Of a stretch of DNA of 64,000 nt, positions 16,560-25,073 are shown piece after piece; position 1 is the stretch's first letter, and each line of letters starts with the position of its first letter. The notes under the pieces were generated by a model. It worked only from the letters and a program-made list of their open reading frames with translations. It was not told the origin of the DNA and ran no database searches. The position numbers and the translations under genes are program-made. The DNA comes from Sphingomonas sp. NFR04 (GTDB lineage: Bacteria; Pseudomonadota; Alphaproteobacteria; Sphingomonadales; Sphingomonadaceae): contig NZ_FORV01000009.1 of the NCBI RefSeq assembly GCF_900114095.1, positions 62,001 through 126,000 on the forward strand. The letters run 5' to 3'.

Positions 16560-17273
16560 TCACTTCACGTCAATGGTGATGTCGCGGATCGGCTTGCCGG
16601 CCTCGTCGACGAAGCGGGCGCAGAAATCGCTGAGCCCGGGGCCGTTGATCACCGCGCCGCGCAGCACGTTGCGGCCCTTGCGCAGCGTGATTGGGCGCGA
16701 GACGACATCGTCCATCACCATTCGTCGGTCGCCATACAGCCCGGCCACCTCGCTGCCGTTCAGCCACCAGCGCGAGGCCGAGTTGGAGCCCATCGCCAGT
16801 CGCACGCCGCGCATCTCGCGGGGCGCGTTGATCACCGTCACCGCCCAGAAGATCACGCCATAGGTCGGCTTGCCGAGCCCTTGCGCGAGGTAGAACAGCT
16901 TCATGTCGAACAGGCTGGAATCGAGCGCATGCCAGCGTAAGGCGCCGGGCGCGCTGTCGCCGTCGCGCGGCACCGCCTCGAACTTGCCGGGATAGGTGGC
17001 GGGCGCGATCGCCGCGCGGACATAGCTGGGGGTGAAGCCGGTATTGGTGCGGTTGGGCTTCACCACCGGTTCGAGCAGCAACCAGCGGCGGAGAAAGCCA
17101 TCGGCGTCAGGCGCGATCGGATCGGCGGAAGCTGGCGTGAAATAGGGCGCCAAGCCCGTCGGCGGCGGCAGCTTCTCTTCCACCATGCCGGCGGTCTGCG
17201 CGTGCAGCGCTCCGGGCAGGAGCGTCGCCAAAGCCATCACGCACCAGTGCGCAGCCGAACGGGGCTTGCCCAT
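16560..17273 (-). CDS. Secreted protein of unknown function, beta-rich, upstream of GH43
   Basis: 237 residues starting at the ATG with GGAGAC upstream and a signal peptide (WCVMALATLLPGALHAQ). The rest is rich in Trp and beta-type patterns (FLRRWLLLEPV, ASRWWLNGSEVAGLYGDRR, LRKGRNVLRGAVINGPG). The 'WxLNG ... LxxGxNxL' pattern resembles galactose-binding-like beta-sandwich domains of glycosidases, but I see no catalytic motif. It is cotranscribed with GH43: its stop lies 9 bp before that start. It is probably a carbohydrate-binding helper or a divergent esterase-like protein. Confidence 0.78.
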   Translation of the reverse strand: MGKPRSAAHWCVMALATLLPGALHAQTAGMVEEKLPPPTGLAPYFTPASADPIAPDADGFLRRWLLLEPVVKPNRTNTGFTPSYVRAAIAPATYPGKFEAVPRDGDSAPGALRWHALDSSLFDMKLFYLAQGLGKPTYGVIFWAVTVINAPREMRGVRLAMGSNSASRWWLNGSEVAGLYGDRRMVMDDVVSRPITLRKGRNVLRGAVINGPGLSDFCARFVDEAGKPIRDITIDVK

Positions 17274-17315
17274 CGCCAGTGTCTCCTCTCCCCGGCGACT
17301 CGAAGCGGCCGCCGT

Positions 17316-17329
17316 TGTTATCGGTAACA
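17316..17329. promoter_or_regulatory. LacI/GntR-type operator upstream of the GH43 operon
   Basis: TGTTATCGGTAACA is a 14-bp palindrome around a central CG with one asymmetric pair, the classic LacI-family operator form (E. coli GntR: TGTTACCGGTAACA). It lies 43 bp before the minus-strand start at 17273 and 234 bp before the divergent esterase. No LacI-family gene occurs in the window, so the regulator would be encoded elsewhere. Confidence 0.6.
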
Positions 17330-17562
17330 GCATGGCTAGGCGGCGGCACACTGCGCCGTCAACTGGCGAAACGATTGCAAGCAGCTTCGACAGTCGTACC
17401 CGAGGCAATAAGTCATATTTATCAATGCCATAAAAATGCTATGCAAGATATCGGAACCGCGCGATCCCGGCTTGATTTTCTCAGACTAAACTGTCCTAAT
17501 GTGCACGCTAACATCCAAGGCTCCCGGACCATGCGCCGGCAGCACTTAGGGGAGGAATCGCC

Positions 17563-18759
17563 GTGAAAATCGCGTTTGCCGCCATGGCTGCGGCCACTTT
17601 CGCCGTGCAACTTGTCCAGGCGCAGACCGCGCCGGCCGCGCCGCCGCAAGCGGCGCCCGCGACGATTGCCGAGGACTTCAAGCCCTCGTCGCTCAACCAG
17701 CCCGGGCAGCAATATCCGCAGGTCAATTCGCAGGGCTATGTCCGCTTCCGCGTCCTGGCGCCCGACGCCACCGCGGTGAAGGTCAGCCTAGGTTTGGGCG
17801 GCCGCGGCGGCACCACGCTCGCCAAGGCGGCCGACGGCAGCTGGACCGGCACCACCGAGGGCCCGCTCGACGAGGGCTTCCATTATTACCACCTGACGAT
17901 CGACGGGGGCATCTTCAATGATCCCGGCACGCTCAACTTCTACGGCTCGACCCGCTGGGAAAGCGGTATCGAGATTCCCGCGAAGGACGCCGATTTCTAC
18001 GCGCTGAAGGACGTGCCACACGGCCGCGTCGAGCAGATCCTGTTCCCCTCTCCCAGCACCGGCACGCAGCGCCGCGCCTTCGTCTATACGCCGCCGGGCT
18101 ATGAGAAGAACGCCGGCACCCGCTACCCGGTGCTCTACCTCCAGCATGGCTGGGGCGAGGACGAGACGGCATGGAGCAATCAGGGCCACGCCAATCTGAT
18201 CCTCGACAATCTGCTCGCTGCGGGCAAGGCGCGGCCGTTCCTGATCGTCATGACCTATGGCATGACCAACGACGTGCGGCCGGGCCAGCCCGGTGGCCTC
18301 GCCAGCTTCGACATCAAGCCGTTCCAGACCGTGCTGCTGAACGAGCTGATCCCCTATGTCGACGCGCACTACCGCACGCTGGCCGACCAGAAGCACCGCG
18401 CCATGGCCGGCCTGTCGATGGGCGGCTTCGAGACCAAGCTGATCGCGCTCAAGAACCTCGACCGCTTCGCCTATATCGGCCTGCTGAGCGGCGGCACCAT
18501 TTCGCTGGAGGACGTCAACACCACGCCCGGCTATCGCGACAAGGTGAAACTCAGCTTCGTCGGCTTCGGCAGCCGCGAGATCGAAGGCGGGCGCTCGGGA
18601 CCTGCGGGTGGCCCGAAGGTCGATCCGCGCGCCAATGCCGAGGCGATCAAGGCGGCCGGCGTCCCCAGCGCCTTCTACGTGTCGCCAGGCACCGGTCACG
18701 AGTTCCTAACCTGGCGGCGCAGCCTGCACGAGATGGCACCGTTGCTGTTCCGCGACTGA
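17563..18759 (+). CDS. Secreted CE1-type esterase with N-terminal E-set domain
   Basis: 398 residues. Signal peptide ~1-20 (MAAATFAVQLVQA) and a short Pro/Ala linker. Residues ~50-140 are a CBM48-like beta-sandwich (VRFRVLAPDATAVKVSLG; GFHYYHLTIDGG). The esterase domain starts near 155 with YTPPGYEKN, YPVLYLQHGWGED, nucleophile Ser285 in GLSMGGF, and a late catalytic His in GTGHEFLTW. This architecture matches bacterial feruloyl/acetyl-xylan esterases of the Fes/XynZ type. The GTG at 17563 is supported by GGGGAGG eight bases upstream. Divergent from the GH43 pair, it fits a hemicellulose side-chain-removal role. Confidence 0.88.
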   Translation: MKIAFAAMAAATFAVQLVQAQTAPAAPPQAAPATIAEDFKPSSLNQPGQQYPQVNSQGYVRFRVLAPDATAVKVSLGLGGRGGTTLAKAADGSWTGTTEGPLDEGFHYYHLTIDGGIFNDPGTLNFYGSTRWESGIEIPAKDADFYALKDVPHGRVEQILFPSPSTGTQRRAFVYTPPGYEKNAGTRYPVLYLQHGWGEDETAWSNQGHANLILDNLLAAGKARPFLIVMTYGMTNDVRPGQPGGLASFDIKPFQTVLLNELIPYVDAHYRTLADQKHRAMAGLSMGGFETKLIALKNLDRFAYIGLLSGGTISLEDVNTTPGYRDKVKLSFVGFGSREIEGGRSGPAGGPKVDPRANAEAIKAAGVPSAFYVSPGTGHEFLTWRRSLHEMAPLLFRD

Positions 18760-18791
18760 ACGGTCCGACGCGAACCGGTCCAGAAAAGCCA

Positions 18792-18822
18792 TTGCGCGCG
18801 CATTTCGCTGCAAATATGCGCA
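18792..18822. promoter_or_regulatory. Imperfect palindrome upstream of the efflux operon
   Basis: Arms TTGCGC...AAATATGCGCAA (with GCGCATTT on the left side) form an imperfect inverted repeat ~97 bp before the first efflux gene, as expected for a TetR- or MarR-type operator. There is no adjacent regulator gene, so this is tentative. Confidence 0.3.
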
Positions 18823-18918
18823 AACGCAGACCATGTCATCGCTGGGGCAACGGCGGTGGCATGCAGGGCAGAACAGGGACGGAGCAGGGTGCGCAGCGCG
18901 GAGCGACAGGATCGACAC

Positions 18919-20403
18919 GTGGTGCACGGGCTCGGCGTAGCGACGCTCGCCCTGCTGCTCGCCTCGACCGCCTCCGCCTGGGCCCAGGGCACGGCTCCGC
19001 CCGCGCTCAGCTTCCAGGCGGCGCTCGCCCGGCTCGACAAGGCCTCGCCCGGACTTAGCGGCGAGGATCACGCCGTCCGCGCCAGCGAGGACCTTGCCGC
19101 CGCCACCCGCACGCTGCGCCGCCCGGTGGTCACCGCTTCGGCCAGCGTGATCGAATATCAGAAGACGCTCTCGGTCGACCTGTCCGAGCCCAAGGCCGAT
19201 GCGCTGAGCGCCACCAACGGCTTTCTCGACCAGCTCGGCGGCCAGTTCTCGGGCGAAAGCGCGCAGATCGTGGCGCAGGTCACCCAGCGGATCGGCGCCG
19301 CCCTGCCCCGGCTGTTCGGCGCGATCCCCAATGCGCTGGAATTCCAGACCCGCGACACCGTGTTCCGCCCGGCGATCACCGCCGCGATGCCGCTCTATAC
19401 CGGCGGCGCGATACCCGCCGTGCAGAAGGGTGCCGATGCGGCGGTGGGCATTGCCCGCGCCAAGCAGGCGGGCGGGCAGGATCTCTCGCGGGTCAATCTG
19501 GTGCGCGCCTATTTCGGCCAGAAGGTCGCGAGCCAGTTGACCGTTTCCACACGCGAACAGCTCGAAGCCTTTGATCGCCATCTCTCCGATGCCCGCAAGC
19601 TGGAGGCGGAAGGCGTACTCGCCCATGCCCGCGTGCTCGAGGTGGAGGTCGCCCGCAACACCGCTCAGCGCGCGCATGAACATGCCCGCAGCGAGGAAGC
19701 GATCGCCACCGATACTCTGGCACGGCTGCTCGATCAGCCGGCAGGCGTCACCGCTTCGACCCCGCTGTTCGTCCAGTCGGAGCCGCTGCCGCCGCTCCAG
19801 CATTTTCTCGACGGCATCGACCAGTCACCCCGCGCACAGGGTGCCGATGCGGCGAAGAGCGCGGCGCAGGCCGGGGTCGACCTCGCCAGGTCGCGCTATC
19901 GCCCCCAGGCCTTCGCCTTCGGCAGCTACAACGCCAACCGCAACAACGCGCTGCCGACCGAGCCCGACTGGATCGCCGGCGTCTCGCTGCGCATGACGTT
20001 GCTCTCCAATTTCGATCGCCAGAAGACGCTCTCCGCGGCACGCGAGAACCAGGCCGCCGCCGCCGATGCCGCCGCCCAGGCGCGCCGCGACGTGGCGGGC
20101 GAGATCGTCCGCGCCTGGAACATCGCCGAGGCGGCGCGCCGCTCCTTCCTGCTGCTCGATGCCAACCTCGCCGCCGCACAGGAGAATCTTCGCGTGCAGC
20201 AGCTCTCCTTCCGCGAGGGGGAGGTCGCGTCGTCGGCGCTGATCGATGCCGAGGCGGCGCTGTCGACGGTGCGTACCCAGCGGCTGGCCGCGGCGTACGA
20301 ATACGACCTGGGGCTGATGGCGCTGCTCGCCGCCAGCCACCGCGTCGACGAATACAGCAGTTTCATGGCGCGTGCCGACCGGCACGTGGAGGACCAGCAA
20401 TGA
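18919..20403 (+). CDS. TolC-family outer-membrane efflux protein
   Basis: About 494 residues from a GTG preceded by ACAGGA. An in-frame ATG at 18856 would add a non-signal-like leader, so I prefer the GTG. Signal peptide HGLGVATLALLLASTASAWAQ. The chain shows the TolC repeat organisation: two halves of long amphipathic helices (ARAKQAGGQDLSRVNLVRAYFGQKVA; ARENQAAAADAAAQARRDVAGEIVRAWNIAEAA). It should form the outer-membrane tunnel of the efflux pump encoded by the next three genes. The stop overlaps the HlyD start as ATGA. Confidence 0.88.
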   Translation: MVHGLGVATLALLLASTASAWAQGTAPPALSFQAALARLDKASPGLSGEDHAVRASEDLAAATRTLRRPVVTASASVIEYQKTLSVDLSEPKADALSATNGFLDQLGGQFSGESAQIVAQVTQRIGAALPRLFGAIPNALEFQTRDTVFRPAITAAMPLYTGGAIPAVQKGADAAVGIARAKQAGGQDLSRVNLVRAYFGQKVASQLTVSTREQLEAFDRHLSDARKLEAEGVLAHARVLEVEVARNTAQRAHEHARSEEAIATDTLARLLDQPAGVTASTPLFVQSEPLPPLQHFLDGIDQSPRAQGADAAKSAAQAGVDLARSRYRPQAFAFGSYNANRNNALPTEPDWIAGVSLRMTLLSNFDRQKTLSAARENQAAAADAAAQARRDVAGEIVRAWNIAEAARRSFLLLDANLAAAQENLRVQQLSFREGEVASSALIDAEAALSTVRTQRLAAAYEYDLGLMALLAASHRVDEYSSFMARADRHVEDQQ

Positions 20404-21404
20404 CCGACGAGACCGTGGCCCCGCCGCGCCGCAAGCCGCCCATCCTCGCGATCATGATCGGTATCGTGGTGCTGGCACTGATCGTCGGCGGGCTGTGGCA
20501 GGCCAACCGGCCCGCGCCCGAGCAGTTGCAGGGCATGGTCGATGCCGACGAGGTCAATGTCGCCACCAAGGCGCTCGCCCGCGTCGAGACGCTGGTGGCT
20601 GAGGAAGGCCAGCGGGTGTGCGCCGGCACGCTGCTCGCGACGCTGTCGAGCCCGGAGATCGCCGGCGGCAAGGCGCAGGCGCAAGGCGCGGTGGACGCCG
20701 CCCGTGCGATCGCCTCGGAAACCAACGAGGGCGCGCGGCAGGAAGACATCGCCTCGCTGCGCTCCACCTGGCAGGCGGCGCAGGCCGCGGCCGACCTGGC
20801 CGCGGTGACCAGCCGGCGCACCGCGAACCTCTACGCGCAGGGCGTGGTCGCGGCGCAGCGGCGCGACGAGGCGGCAGCGGCGCGCGACGCCAGCGCCAAG
20901 CAGGCCGAGGCCGCCCGCCAGCAATATCTCAAGGCCCTCGCCGGCGCGCGCCCGCAGAACAAGCAGGCGGCCAATGCGCAGGTCCGCATCGCCGAGGCGG
21001 CGCTCCAGACCGCGACCGCGCTTGGGCGCGAGACGCAGCTGGTCTCGCCGATCGACGGCGAGGTGTCGCGCAAGCTGGTACAGCCGGGCGAAGTCGTCAG
21101 CCCGGTGATCCCCGCCTATCAGGTGCTCGACATCGACCATAGCTGGGTGGCGCTCACCGTGCGTGAGGACCGGTTCAAGGGGATTGCGATGGGCAAGCGG
21201 CTGCACGGGCATATCCCCGCACTGGGCCGCGACGGCGATTTCGCGGTCTACCAGATCGCCCCGCGCGGCGACTTCGCGACGTGGCGCGCGACGCGGGAGG
21301 CCTCGGGCTATGACGTTCGCGCCTTCGAGGTGAAGCTGCGTCCGGTGGCGGCAATCCCCGGCCTGCGCCCCGGCATGAGCGTGCTGTTCGACTGGCCGCA
21401 ATGA
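20400..21404 (+). CDS. HlyD-family periplasmic adaptor (membrane fusion protein)
   Basis: 334 residues with one N-terminal membrane segment (ILAIMIGIVVLALIVGGLW). The lipoyl-like half motif VDADEVNVATKALARVETLVAEEGQRV precedes a long coiled-coil hairpin (~85-215, Ala/Gln-rich with repeated AARQ). The second lipoyl half LVSPIDGEVSRKLVQPGEVVSP follows, then a beta-barrel. It resembles YhiI/EmrA-type adaptors, linking the two ABC-2 permeases to the TolC-like channel. Coupled on both sides by ATGA overlaps. Confidence 0.92.
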   Translation: MTDETVAPPRRKPPILAIMIGIVVLALIVGGLWQANRPAPEQLQGMVDADEVNVATKALARVETLVAEEGQRVCAGTLLATLSSPEIAGGKAQAQGAVDAARAIASETNEGARQEDIASLRSTWQAAQAAADLAAVTSRRTANLYAQGVVAAQRRDEAAAARDASAKQAEAARQQYLKALAGARPQNKQAANAQVRIAEAALQTATALGRETQLVSPIDGEVSRKLVQPGEVVSPVIPAYQVLDIDHSWVALTVREDRFKGIAMGKRLHGHIPALGRDGDFAVYQIAPRGDFATWRATREASGYDVRAFEVKLRPVAAIPGLRPGMSVLFDWPQ

Positions 21405-22528
21405 GCGCCTTCGGCCACGCCTTGCGGGCGGAGCTGCGCCATCTGGCGCGGGACCGCTGGGACCTGGCCGGGCTGACGCTGATCCCCGCGCTGCTGCTGT
21501 TCCTGATCGGCGCGATGTTCTGGCAGGGATCGATGCGACGGCTGCCGATCGTGGTGGTCGACGACGATCGCAGCTCGGCGAGCCGCGCCATCCTCCGCGC
21601 GATCGACGCGGCGCCGCTGGTGCACATCGTCGCGATGCGCGCCACCGAGGCGGAGGCGGTGGAAGAGGTGCGGCGCGGCCATGCCAATGGCTTCGTCCAT
21701 CTGCCCCAGGATCTCGGCGCCGGGCTCGCCCGCCACCGCACGCCGGTGATCCGCATTCTGTACAATGCCAGCTTCCTCTCCTCCGGATCGCAGGCGGCAA
21801 GCGGCGCGGCGAGCGCGGTGCAGGCCGCTGCAGCCTCGCTGGTGGTGGACCAGCTTTCTGGCCATGCCCTGCCGCCCGACCCGACGCGGCGCTTCGCGGT
21901 GGAGGCGGTGCCGCTCAACAATGCTGCATCGAGCTTCGAATGGTTCCTCAGCACGCTGATCTATCCGGCGGTGCTGCATCTGGTGGCGGCGGTGACCTCA
22001 GCGATGGCGTTGGGCCGAGAGCTGGAAGCGCGCTCGCTCGGCGGCTGGGCAGCCCGTAGCGGCGCGATCGTGCCGGCGCTGCTCGGCAAGCTGCTGCCCT
22101 ATGTCGCGGCGGCAAGCCTGTGGGGCGTCGCCTGGCTGCTGTTCGTCACGCTGGGGCGCGGCTGGCGGGTGGAGGGCAGCATCGCGGCGATCGTCCTGGG
22201 GCAGACGCTCTTCTATCTCGGCACCGCCGCGATCTCCGCACTCCTGGTCGCCGCCACGCGCGAGACCGCCACCGCGCTGTCGGTCTGTGCGGTCTATGCC
22301 GGCTCGGCGCTGGCCTATGCGGGCGCCACCTTGCCGCTCAACGGCGGCAGCGGCTTTGCGCGCTTCTGGAGCGAGGTGCTCCCCCTCACCCATTATCTAG
22401 CGCTCCAGACCGGGCAGCTGGGCGGACAGGATCTCCGCACCATCGTGCCGCCGATGCTGGCGCTGCTCGCTTATGTGCTGGTGCCGGGCCCGCTCGCCTG
22501 GGCCCTGATCCGGCGGCAGGCGCGATGA
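21401..22528 (+). CDS. ABC-2 type transporter permease (first of two)
   Basis: 375 residues of YhhJ/YadH-like ABC-2 permease. There is one N-terminal membrane helix (DLAGLTLIPALLLFLIGAMFW), a ~150-residue periplasmic domain (LPIVVVDDDRSSASRAILRAIDAAP; HANGFVHLPQDLG), and a C-terminal block of five or six helices (LSTLIYPAVLHLVAAVTSAMALG; LPLTHYLALQTGQLGG). No nucleotide-binding domain is fused. It is coupled by ATGA to HlyD and to the second permease. Confidence 0.9.
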   Translation: MSAFGHALRAELRHLARDRWDLAGLTLIPALLLFLIGAMFWQGSMRRLPIVVVDDDRSSASRAILRAIDAAPLVHIVAMRATEAEAVEEVRRGHANGFVHLPQDLGAGLARHRTPVIRILYNASFLSSGSQAASGAASAVQAAAASLVVDQLSGHALPPDPTRRFAVEAVPLNNAASSFEWFLSTLIYPAVLHLVAAVTSAMALGRELEARSLGGWAARSGAIVPALLGKLLPYVAAASLWGVAWLLFVTLGRGWRVEGSIAAIVLGQTLFYLGTAAISALLVAATRETATALSVCAVYAGSALAYAGATLPLNGGSGFARFWSEVLPLTHYLALQTGQLGGQDLRTIVPPMLALLAYVLVPGPLAWALIRRQAR

Positions 22529-23664
22529 GCTTCGCCGCCGCCTTCCGCGCCACCTGGGCGACGGTGCTGACCTCGCGCACCCTGCTCAGCACGATGCTGC
22601 TCGCGGTGGTGCTCTACGCCTTCTACTATCCCGCACCGTACAGCCAGGAAGTCGCACAGCAACTGCCGGTGGTGCTGGTTGACGAGGATGCCAGCGCGCT
22701 CAGCCGCGAACTGGTCCGCAACCTCGAGGCGACGCGCGCCGTGGTGGTAGTCGATCATGCGCCGAGCGTCGCCGAGGCGCAGGCGCGGCTGCGTGCCGGC
22801 AAGGCCGACGGCGTGGTGCTGATCGCCCGCGGCTTGCAACGCCAGCTGCGGACCGGCGCACCGGGGGCCGGAATCGCGGTGTGGGTCAACGCTTCGTACC
22901 TCTTGCGCGCCAGCACGATCGGCGAGGCGGTGACCGAGGTGCTGCGCGATCTCGCCGTTGAGAAGCTCGACGTGCTGGGGCAGGCCGTGCGCGCGGGACC
23001 GCCGGTCACCATCGTGCGCGAGCCGCTGTTCAACCCGACCGCCGGGTACAAGGGCTATGTCTTCCCCGCCGTCGCGATCGTGATCATCCAGCAGACCCTG
23101 TTGTTCGGCGTCGCGACCTTCGTCGGCGGGCGCCGGCGCGAGGGCCGCTGGCGGACGGGGCATGGCGAATATCTCGGTACCTGGGCAGCCTTCACCTCTC
23201 TCGGGCTGTTGACCTGCCTGTTCCTGTTCGGCTTCATCTTCTGGGTCCAGGGCATCCCGCGCGACGAGAATGTCGCGGGCATGCTGCTCGCCGCGCCGTT
23301 GCTGGCGGCGTCGGTCGCTGGGCTGGGGCTATGGCTCGGCAGCTATTTCGACCGCTCCGAGCGGGCGATGGTGATCCTCGCGCCCACCTCCGCGCCCTTC
23401 TTCTTCCTCTCCGGCACCGCCTGGCCGCTCGACCAGATGCCGGGCTTCGTCCGCGCGCTGGCGCAGCTGATCCCCTCGACCAGCGGGGTGCATGTGTTCG
23501 TGCCGCTCAACCAGATGCACGCCAGCCTCGCCGACGTGGCGCCGGGGGTGCTCACGCTGCTCGGCCTCGCCCTGCTCTATGGCGGGCTCGGCTGGTGGCG
23601 GATCGCCGGGCCGCGTCAGAAGCGGAAGCTGATCCAGCCGGCGACGAAGTCCGAGCTGGCATAG
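22525..23664 (+). CDS. ABC-2 type transporter permease (second of two)
   Basis: 379 residues, paralogous in layout to the preceding permease: N-terminal helix (LLSTMLLAVVLYAFYYPAPY), periplasmic domain (LPVVLVDEDASALSRELVRNLEAT) and a C-terminal membrane block (IQQTLLFGVATFVGGRRREGRW; TSAPFFFLSGTAWPLDQMPGF). The two probably form a heterodimeric channel. No ATPase gene follows. The 3' end overlaps the convergent porin gene by 49 bp, so its last 16 codons are antisense to that gene's last codons. Confidence 0.9.
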   Translation: MSFAAAFRATWATVLTSRTLLSTMLLAVVLYAFYYPAPYSQEVAQQLPVVLVDEDASALSRELVRNLEATRAVVVVDHAPSVAEAQARLRAGKADGVVLIARGLQRQLRTGAPGAGIAVWVNASYLLRASTIGEAVTEVLRDLAVEKLDVLGQAVRAGPPVTIVREPLFNPTAGYKGYVFPAVAIVIIQQTLLFGVATFVGGRRREGRWRTGHGEYLGTWAAFTSLGLLTCLFLFGFIFWVQGIPRDENVAGMLLAAPLLAASVAGLGLWLGSYFDRSERAMVILAPTSAPFFFLSGTAWPLDQMPGFVRALAQLIPSTSGVHVFVPLNQMHASLADVAPGVLTLLGLALLYGGLGWWRIAGPRQKRKLIQPATKSELA

Positions 23665-25061
23665 CCCGCCTTGGTGAGCGCCGGCCCGGCGGCGAGATGC
23701 TCGTACCGCCCGGTGAGTGACAGCCGCGGGGTCAGCGCCCACACCGCCTGCACCCGCGCGACATCGGCGGTCCGGGAATCGCGAACGTTCTGCGTCCCCG
23801 CAAAGGGCTGGCCATTGGCGCGGTACACGGCGTCCTGGACATTGGCCCGCCACGCCCGCTGATACTCCAGGTTCAGCCGCAGCTTCGCGGTCGGCGACAG
23901 GTTCAGCGTCGGCGCGAATGCCACCAGGTTGCTGGGCGTGAGGAACAGGCCGTAGCTGTAGTAGACGTTATTGCCGAACGGCGCATAGGCGTTGCGCAGC
24001 TTGCCCTCGCCATAGCCGCCCCCGCCGCTGGCATAGTCGGCATGGAAGCCGATCCGGGGCGCGCGCTTGCCCGAGCCCAGCCGCACATTCTGCGCAAAGA
24101 AGCCTTGCCAGGCATCGATCTGCTGGTCGCGCCAATATCCCCATTGGTGATTGATCGACCAGTCGAGCGTCACCGGCCCCGCCTCGCCCCACAGATGCGT
24201 GCCGAGATAGAAGCGCGTGCCCGGGCCGATACGGCCGCCCCAAGTGCCGACATTGTTGCGACGGCGCCAGAAGAAGGGATCGAAATAAAGCTTGGCGCCG
24301 CCCACCCACGCCTTGGGCACGACGAAGCCGAGGCTCACCCCCGAGAAGCGCCGCGCGGGATCGATCACGTCGTCGTCGGTGCCCAGGTCGCCATATTGGG
24401 TGGGCTTGAGGTCGAACACATCGACCCGCACCGTCTTGCCGCGCGCCCAGCCGCGAAAGCCGTTGAGCGTGTAGCGGATCGTGTTGTTGTCGCGCTGCGA
24501 GAGCAGCAGGTTCGGCCCGTCGGTGAACTCCTGCCGGCCGTAGCGCGCGCCGATGTCCACGCCGGCCACCTCGCCCTTGGCCTCGACGAACAGCTGCTGC
24601 ACCGCCACGTCGTTGCGCAGCGTCGCGGCCGGCGCGCCGAGCTCGACGCCGGAGATGCCGCCATGCGCGATCTCGCCATAGACGCGGAGATGCTCGCCGA
24701 TGTACAGGTCCGCACCGCCAACTAGCCGGACGATATCCTGCCGCTGTGCGCGGCTGTCGCGCAGATTGGGGTTCGTCGTGTGGTTCATCCGCAGCCGCGC
24801 CTCGCCGGACAGGGTGACGTACACGTCGCCGCTGGGGGTGAGCTTGATGCATTTCAGCGCATCGATCGGATCGTCTCGCTTCGCCGGATCGCAGAGCTTG
24901 CGCCAATCCTCCGCCCAGCGGGAGAGATTATAGCCGCCGGTGGTGGCACCGTCGCCGGCGGCAGCGGCCGGGTAGCCGGCGGTTTCGACGACCTGCGCGG
25001 CGGCAGGCATGCTCAGGGCGAGCGCCGGGGTGGCGCCCAGGACGCGGTACAGGATACGCAT
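23616..25061 (-). CDS. Alginate-export-family outer-membrane porin
   Basis: 481 residues with a signal peptide (LYRVLGATPALALSMPAAAQ). The body is alternating beta-strand sequence (GEARLRMNHTTNPN, LRVYGEIAHGGISGVELGAP, GARYGRQEFTDGPNLLLSQRDNN) and ends in a Phe-terminated strand (GWISFRF), the signature of BAM-assembled barrels. The pattern matches the AlgE/alginate_export barrel family. It lies 12 bp after dctA and is almost certainly cotranscribed, suggesting that it passes C4-dicarboxylates or related anions across the outer membrane rather than alginate. Confidence 0.85.
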   Translation of the reverse strand: MRILYRVLGATPALALSMPAAAQVVETAGYPAAAAGDGATTGGYNLSRWAEDWRKLCDPAKRDDPIDALKCIKLTPSGDVYVTLSGEARLRMNHTTNPNLRDSRAQRQDIVRLVGGADLYIGEHLRVYGEIAHGGISGVELGAPAATLRNDVAVQQLFVEAKGEVAGVDIGARYGRQEFTDGPNLLLSQRDNNTIRYTLNGFRGWARGKTVRVDVFDLKPTQYGDLGTDDDVIDPARRFSGVSLGFVVPKAWVGGAKLYFDPFFWRRRNNVGTWGGRIGPGTRFYLGTHLWGEAGPVTLDWSINHQWGYWRDQQIDAWQGFFAQNVRLGSGKRAPRIGFHADYASGGGGYGEGKLRNAYAPFGNNVYYSYGLFLTPSNLVAFAPTLNLSPTAKLRLNLEYQRAWRANVQDAVYRANGQPFAGTQNVRDSRTADVARVQAVWALTPRLSLTGRYEHLAAGPALTKAGYASSDFVAGWISFRF

Positions 25062-25073
25062 GGGAGGTTCCCT

